Assembly (NCBI RefSeq): GCF_026210795.1 | Contig: NC_089433.1 | Span: 2,939,001-3,003,000, forward strand | Reading direction: 5' to 3' | Length of the DNA stretch: 64,000 nt | Source of the DNA: Rhizophagus irregularis | Lineage: Eukaryota > Glomeromycota > Glomeromycetes > Glomerales > Glomeraceae | Shown here: positions 59,871-64,000 of the stretch, in pieces | Layout: each line of letters begins with the position of its first letter | How positions within the stretch are numbered: the stretch's first letter is position 1 | Position numbers and translations under genes: made by a program | Notes under the pieces: generated by a model | Database searches by the model: none | What the model was told of the DNA's origin: nothing | What the model saw: the letters and a program-made list of their open reading frames with translations, nothing else

Positions 59871-60434
59871 TAGTTTCATCTGAAAATACAATTAATCATA
59901 TCTGGTAAATACATCTCTTTCTCCAGATGGTCAATATTCAACCAGCGATACCATTACAATATCATGGAGTAGTTATGCTTAACATTATCGAATTTTGCTA
60001 CAAATATTATATTAAAAAAAAATAATAATAAATATACCAAGAATTTCCGTGAAGTATTAAGAAAATATTTTCTGGTAAAATAATAATATCTACCGGTAAA
60101 AGATATCTCCAGGTATAAAACAATATTTTAAAATATCAAATTTGAACATCAGTGAAAGAAAATACAATTGGAATTGTTACAAAATGGCCATAGCTATAAT
60201 TTTGTTCGCAGCTGTCAAATAAACTTCATTTTTCAGTGTTGAAATTATACCAGAATTAAAAAAGGAATAAACATGATATTATTTATACATGATATTATTT
60301 ATTTGTTTTTAACGTGAAAAACGTATTTCATGAAGTGGAGAAAAGTGTAGACTGTAAAGGTGTGATAGTTGTCGTATCACTCGAGTTGTGAATGTTTTAA
60401 ATCTAACAAACAAAAACGATGATTGGATGGATAA

Positions 60435-60617
60435 TCAATACAAAATCATGTGATAGGAGATTAGCATGAATACGAAAATCAATGCTATATTTTTTCTCCT
60501 CTCCTCTTTAGACGGTGAATCTGAGCCTATTGCTACGACCACATACTTTTTAAGTGGAAATTCATGTGAGTTGATGGATTTCATTGTGTTCTTCAAGAGT
60601 TCAAGTGGCTTGGTCAT
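60435..60617 (-). CDS. Hypothetical short ORF, possibly a fragment
   Basis: A 60-residue frame starting MTKPLELLKNTMKSINSHEF, with IGSDSPSKEERRKN then a hydrophobic tail. The first two thirds look protein-like. It lacks introns, a TATA box and recognisable family, and may be a fragment. Confidence 0.2.
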   Translation of the reverse strand: MTKPLELLKNTMKSINSHEFPLKKYVVVAIGSDSPSKEERRKNIALIFVFMLISYHMILY

Positions 60618-60639
60618 TCGATCATATATTTTTGAACTT

Positions 60640-61470
60640 TAAAATTAAGCGGACATTTATAAACTTTAAAAATTAAGCAATATCAAGAAAAATTCTCAAG
60701 AATTTTTCTTAAGAATGTGACTTTAATTTATTAATCGGAATTAAAATAAGCGGTATCACATTTTTAAACTTTAAAAATTAAGCAGTATTAAGAAAAAATC
60801 ACTTTAATTTATTAATTGGAATTAAAATAAGCGGTATCACATAATTAAACTTTAAAAATTAAGCAGTATTAAGAAAAATTCTTGCGAATTTTTCTTAAGA
60901 ACGTGACTTTAATTTATTAATTGGAATTAAAATAAGCGGTATCACATAATTAAACTTTAAAAATTAAGCAGTATTAAGAAAAAATCTAGCAAATTTTTCT
61001 TAAGAACGTGATTTTAATTTATTAATCAGAATTAAAATAAGCGGTATCACATTTTTAAACTTTAAAAATTAAGCAGTATTAAGAAAAATTCTTGCGAATT
61101 TTTCTTAAGAACGTGACTTTAATTTATTAATTGGAATTAAAATAAGCGGTATCACATAATTAAACTTTAAAAATTAAGCAGTATTAAGAAAAATTCGCAA
61201 GAATTTTTCTTAAGAACGTGACTTTAATTTATTAATCAGAATTAAAATAAGTGGTATCACATTTTTAAACTTTAAAAATTAAGCAGCATTAAGAAAAATT
61301 CTTGCGAATTTTTCTTAAGAATATGACTTAATTTATTAATCGGAATTAAAATAAGCGGTATCACATTTAAACTTTAAAAATTAAGCAGTATTAAGAAAAA
61401 TTCGCATATCTCCATTAAACTTAAACAGTATTAAGAAAATTCTCGCGATATCACAAAAATTAAATAGTAC
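60640..61470. repeat. Minisatellite, seven units of 105 bp, each with a hairpin
   Basis: GCGGTATCACAT marks units at 60750, 60831, 60936, 61041, 61146, 61251 and 61355; all steps are 104-105 bp except the first (81 bp, hairpin missing). Each full unit contains a palindrome AAGAAAAATTC-TTGC-GAATTTTTCTT and GAATTAAAATAAGCGG. No coding or splice-site pattern. Confidence 0.9.
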
Positions 61471-61639
61471 CAAGAAAATTCTTTATTAATCTGTCTTTTT
61501 GAACTTTAAAGAATCACCAAGTAACAATTCGAACACACGTTTTTCCTTGTCTATTTTAAATCAACAAGAATGAAACATCAAATATTATACTACAATAAAG
61601 CTATATGGCCGTAAAATAATAATTGTTTTTTATCTATAA

Positions 61640-64000
61640 TCCACTTTTCGTGTCATAAACAAAGTGAACTTTTTGTATGCGGTCAATTATTGATATTGGA
61701 AAGATTCTTCTTTAGCGCATGTCTTGAATTGACTGAATATGATAAAGAGGACATTTCAATACATTATGAATTCTATTAGTATCATCGAACCAATCAATAG
61801 TAATAAAGACATAATATTTGCCATTATTGCCTTTGTATTTGAAGATTCCCTTTATAATTGCATAACATTCACCATTGTTTTCTTTGTGTATTGTTACAAT
61901 ATCGCCAATATGAAGATGAACTTTGGAGAAGATGCCATCACTTTCTTCTATTGTGTATGTTGCCAATTCATACCAGCCCATTTGAGAATATACAAGAGCT
62001 GAATTTAGTCCAATATCTACAAATGAAAAAAGCAACTCAGATTTGAAATTTGGCAAATTTTTCATGATATTTTTACGATCCTACTGGGATAAGAGCCTCT
62101 TTAAAATAATATTTGTAATAAAATCCACTGGGGATGAAATTACTGTATAAAATAAAATACATAAGTAAATAATTAAGGAAATATTTACTATAAAATTATA
62201 ATACGAACCATCTATATCTTCATTCAATTCTTGTTCATTCGATACCTTATCTTCAGTAATGTACCAATTAGTCAATAAATTTCTAAAATTTGACTGCATA
62301 GTAGCGAATCCTCTACAAGGTTGTGATAATCTTTGATCTGCACCTTTGTCTACTAAATGACAAATTGCAAGAAGTGTAGTATACCGTTTTAACAAGTCCA
62401 GTTCGATATTCTTGCAATTTGTTCATGGTACTATTGCTTTGAATATCCGATACACCATCTCCTTGATGCTAACTTGAGTGTTTATAAGGGTACCATAAGT
62501 TTTTGCATGCATTGGCAAGTGTACATTGATATGCAGATTTGGCAAGTTAGCAAATTCAGGGAAAACCTAAAAGTCACATTATTATTAAAATAAATATTTT
62601 ATAAAAAAAATTACATAGCAATTATGAATAATTAATTGTGTACCTTTGGAAGAATTATCATTTCTTCTCTAAGGCATTTTTGCAATTCGTCATACGAATC
62701 TAATGTAAACTTGCTTTCAAAAACCATCCTCATTGTTTTTGCTACATGTACCCAACAAGAAATTATTGCATTTTTTACTGTACTCATGCGCAAAGTGTCA
62801 ATTCGTTGCATAATGATCTTCGATTCATTCTCCTTCAAGCTTGATACTTTTAAAAAATTATTTAGTATAAAAGGCATTATCATGGCAAGCCGAAGATAGT
62901 CAGACATCATAAAACTAGCATGGTGGCTAATTGGATTCGGCAAATGAGGCTATTTCTTTGGTTTCTCAAAGCTTTTTCAGGCTTTGATAAACTCGTTCTC
63001 TCCTTCTTGTGAAAATAATTCACATCTGTAAAAATTAGAAAAAAAAGTTCATTACATATAGTACATAATTAATATTAATTAAACTCTATCGCTATAATCA
63101 TACGTTAATTTAAGAAGTCGTCCAATCTTCCTAGCAGTTGCATGATATACATCTTGGGGTGTTTGTAAATGCCTTTCTCTTAGCAACCTATCCAAAATGT
63201 TAGGCTTTGCTCTTAATCCATACTGAATACAAAGTTGATTTTGCCTTGTGGTAGTAGATTCATCTGATATCTCTTTAAATTGAATGTCGGTAGTGTGATG
63301 ATACCTTGATGTTGCTGGTATATCTTGATAGAGGTTGGTAAGTGATTCTCGAGAGACTGTACAAGTGCGACAACCTTTATTGGCATTATGTCGTAATACA
63401 CCAGCTATATCATTTAATCATTTCCCTGTGATAAATCAGCGGTTACAACATCCAAACCGGCTATTACCCAAGAATTTTTCCCATTCACTTTCATTAATTT
63501 TCCTTGTTCGAATTCTTTCATTTCAGAAACGAATGGTAACATGAATTCGTTGAAGTTACCACCAAAAGGAACAAATCCGAGAACAAAATGATTTTTGAGC
63601 AACTTCCTTTGATGAGCAGGCATATTTCCAAACTGCACATAAACACCACCTAATGAGTGATAAACGTTCCTAAATGTTCTAAAATCATCATAATATATAT
63701 CTAAAAACAGCTTGTAAACTTTCATGGTTGAAGATGGTGGCTGCATTATGGAAACATATTCTGAAGGATGTTGATATGAGAGTGTTGCGTCACGAATGTG
63801 CCAGTGTGCATGATGTTTATAAAGTATTTTGGTAATTCGTAGCGTATCTTCGGTGACCTTTTCAGAGATTTGGGATGTTGTTATTGTTAAGAATGGTTCA
63901 TCTTGCAGCCAAACTTCTCTGGAAAGAGAACGATTTTGTCCTAATTCTCGTTTGAAAGTTCCAGGCAAGTCATTATAATCCAGAACTTTTTGGATTCTCA
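61640..64000 (-). pseudogene. Transposase-like (Tnp2/CACTA-like) gene, copy 3, cut by the window edge
   Basis: Continues past 64000. From the right: NRSLSREVWLQDEPFLTITT, ITKILYKHHAHWHIRDATLS, LFLDIYYDDFRTFRNVYHSL, GGVYVQFGNMP, VLGFVPFGGNFNEFMLPFVS, VIAGLDVVTADLSQGND, then a short insertion-type frame change near 63414, the block with GCRTC and RYHHTTDIQF, LQTPQDVYHATARKIGRLLK, SFMMSDYLRLAMIMPFILNN, the LHINVHL block near 62540, and a C-terminal block (62065-61650) with IGDIVTIHKENNGECYAIIK, FITIDWFDDT and a short out-of-frame end reading VHFVYDTK. Same order as copies 1 and 2. A few breaks, so non-functional as read. Confidence 0.55.

Noticed and set aside
60640-61470. Regularly spaced repeats as a CRISPR array
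   Set aside because: Repeats are head-to-tail without unique spacers, in eukaryote-like intron-rich DNA; it is a minisatellite. The same holds for the arrays at 29.6, 37.9 and 52.8 kb.
60640-61470. A second micro-exon array in the 105-bp minisatellite
   Set aside because: I looked for GT...AG signals and GC-richer blocks on both strands and found none in register.

Overview
The window looks like a piece of nuclear genome from an arbuscular mycorrhizal fungus of the Rhizophagus irregularis type. This is inferred from the very AT-rich sequence, genes cut by many short GT-AG introns (about 60-120 nt), a BTB-BACK-TLDc gene, small P450 families and a large number of MITEs, minisatellites and degenerate multicopy genes. 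No species marker (rDNA, tRNA) was found.

Left part, 1-15.5 kb, is a gene-dense housekeeping block: a PIG-C/GPI2 subunit (+), the spliceosomal helicase Aquarius (-), a divergent UTP7/WDR46 ribosome-biogenesis gene (+) sharing a 206-bp promoter with Aquarius, a secreted GPI-anchored cupredoxin with an intact type 1 copper site (+), and a BTB-BACK-TLDc protein (-). From 15.5 to 22.4 kb the DNA is gene-poor, with a small pogo-like MITE and a decayed protein-coding locus of unknown family.

From 22.4 to 47.2 kb there are four cytochrome P450 genes of two subfamilies: A1 (-), B1 (-), A2 (+, with a frameshift) and B2 (-). The A-B, A-B arrangement suggests a duplicated pair that was later rearranged. 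Between A2 and B2 lie two degenerate, head-to-head copies of a transposase-like (Tnp2/CACTA-like) gene separated by a TA-flanked TIR element, which itself carries a PIF/Harbinger-type MITE. An unrecognised decayed coding region follows at 42-43.7 kb. A third transposase-like copy runs off the right edge of the window.

From 48.7 to 52.2 kb is the most striking locus. On the - strand a tandem array with a period near 105 bp contains, in each unit, a GC-richer exon of 18-35 nt flanked by good 5' and 3' splice sites and a branch-point-like CTAAC. Joining eleven exons (50425 to 49040) gives one uninterrupted frame of 147 codons plus a stop. This is a candidate micro-exon gene not assignable to a known family. 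It is divergent to a BAHD-type acyltransferase gene (+).

The right part, 52.2-64 kb, holds a degenerate host-like gene whose exon is interrupted by a 442-bp hAT-type MITE with a perfect 8-bp target duplication, several inverted-repeat elements (including a 781-bp foldback element flanked by TTAA), a 105-bp hairpin minisatellite and the third transposase-like gene. Genes with regulated roles (P450s, BTB-TLDc, cupredoxin, acyltransferase) have TATA-like boxes 45-100 bp before their ATG, whereas the Aquarius/UTP7 pair instead shares a palindromic ATCACGTGAT.
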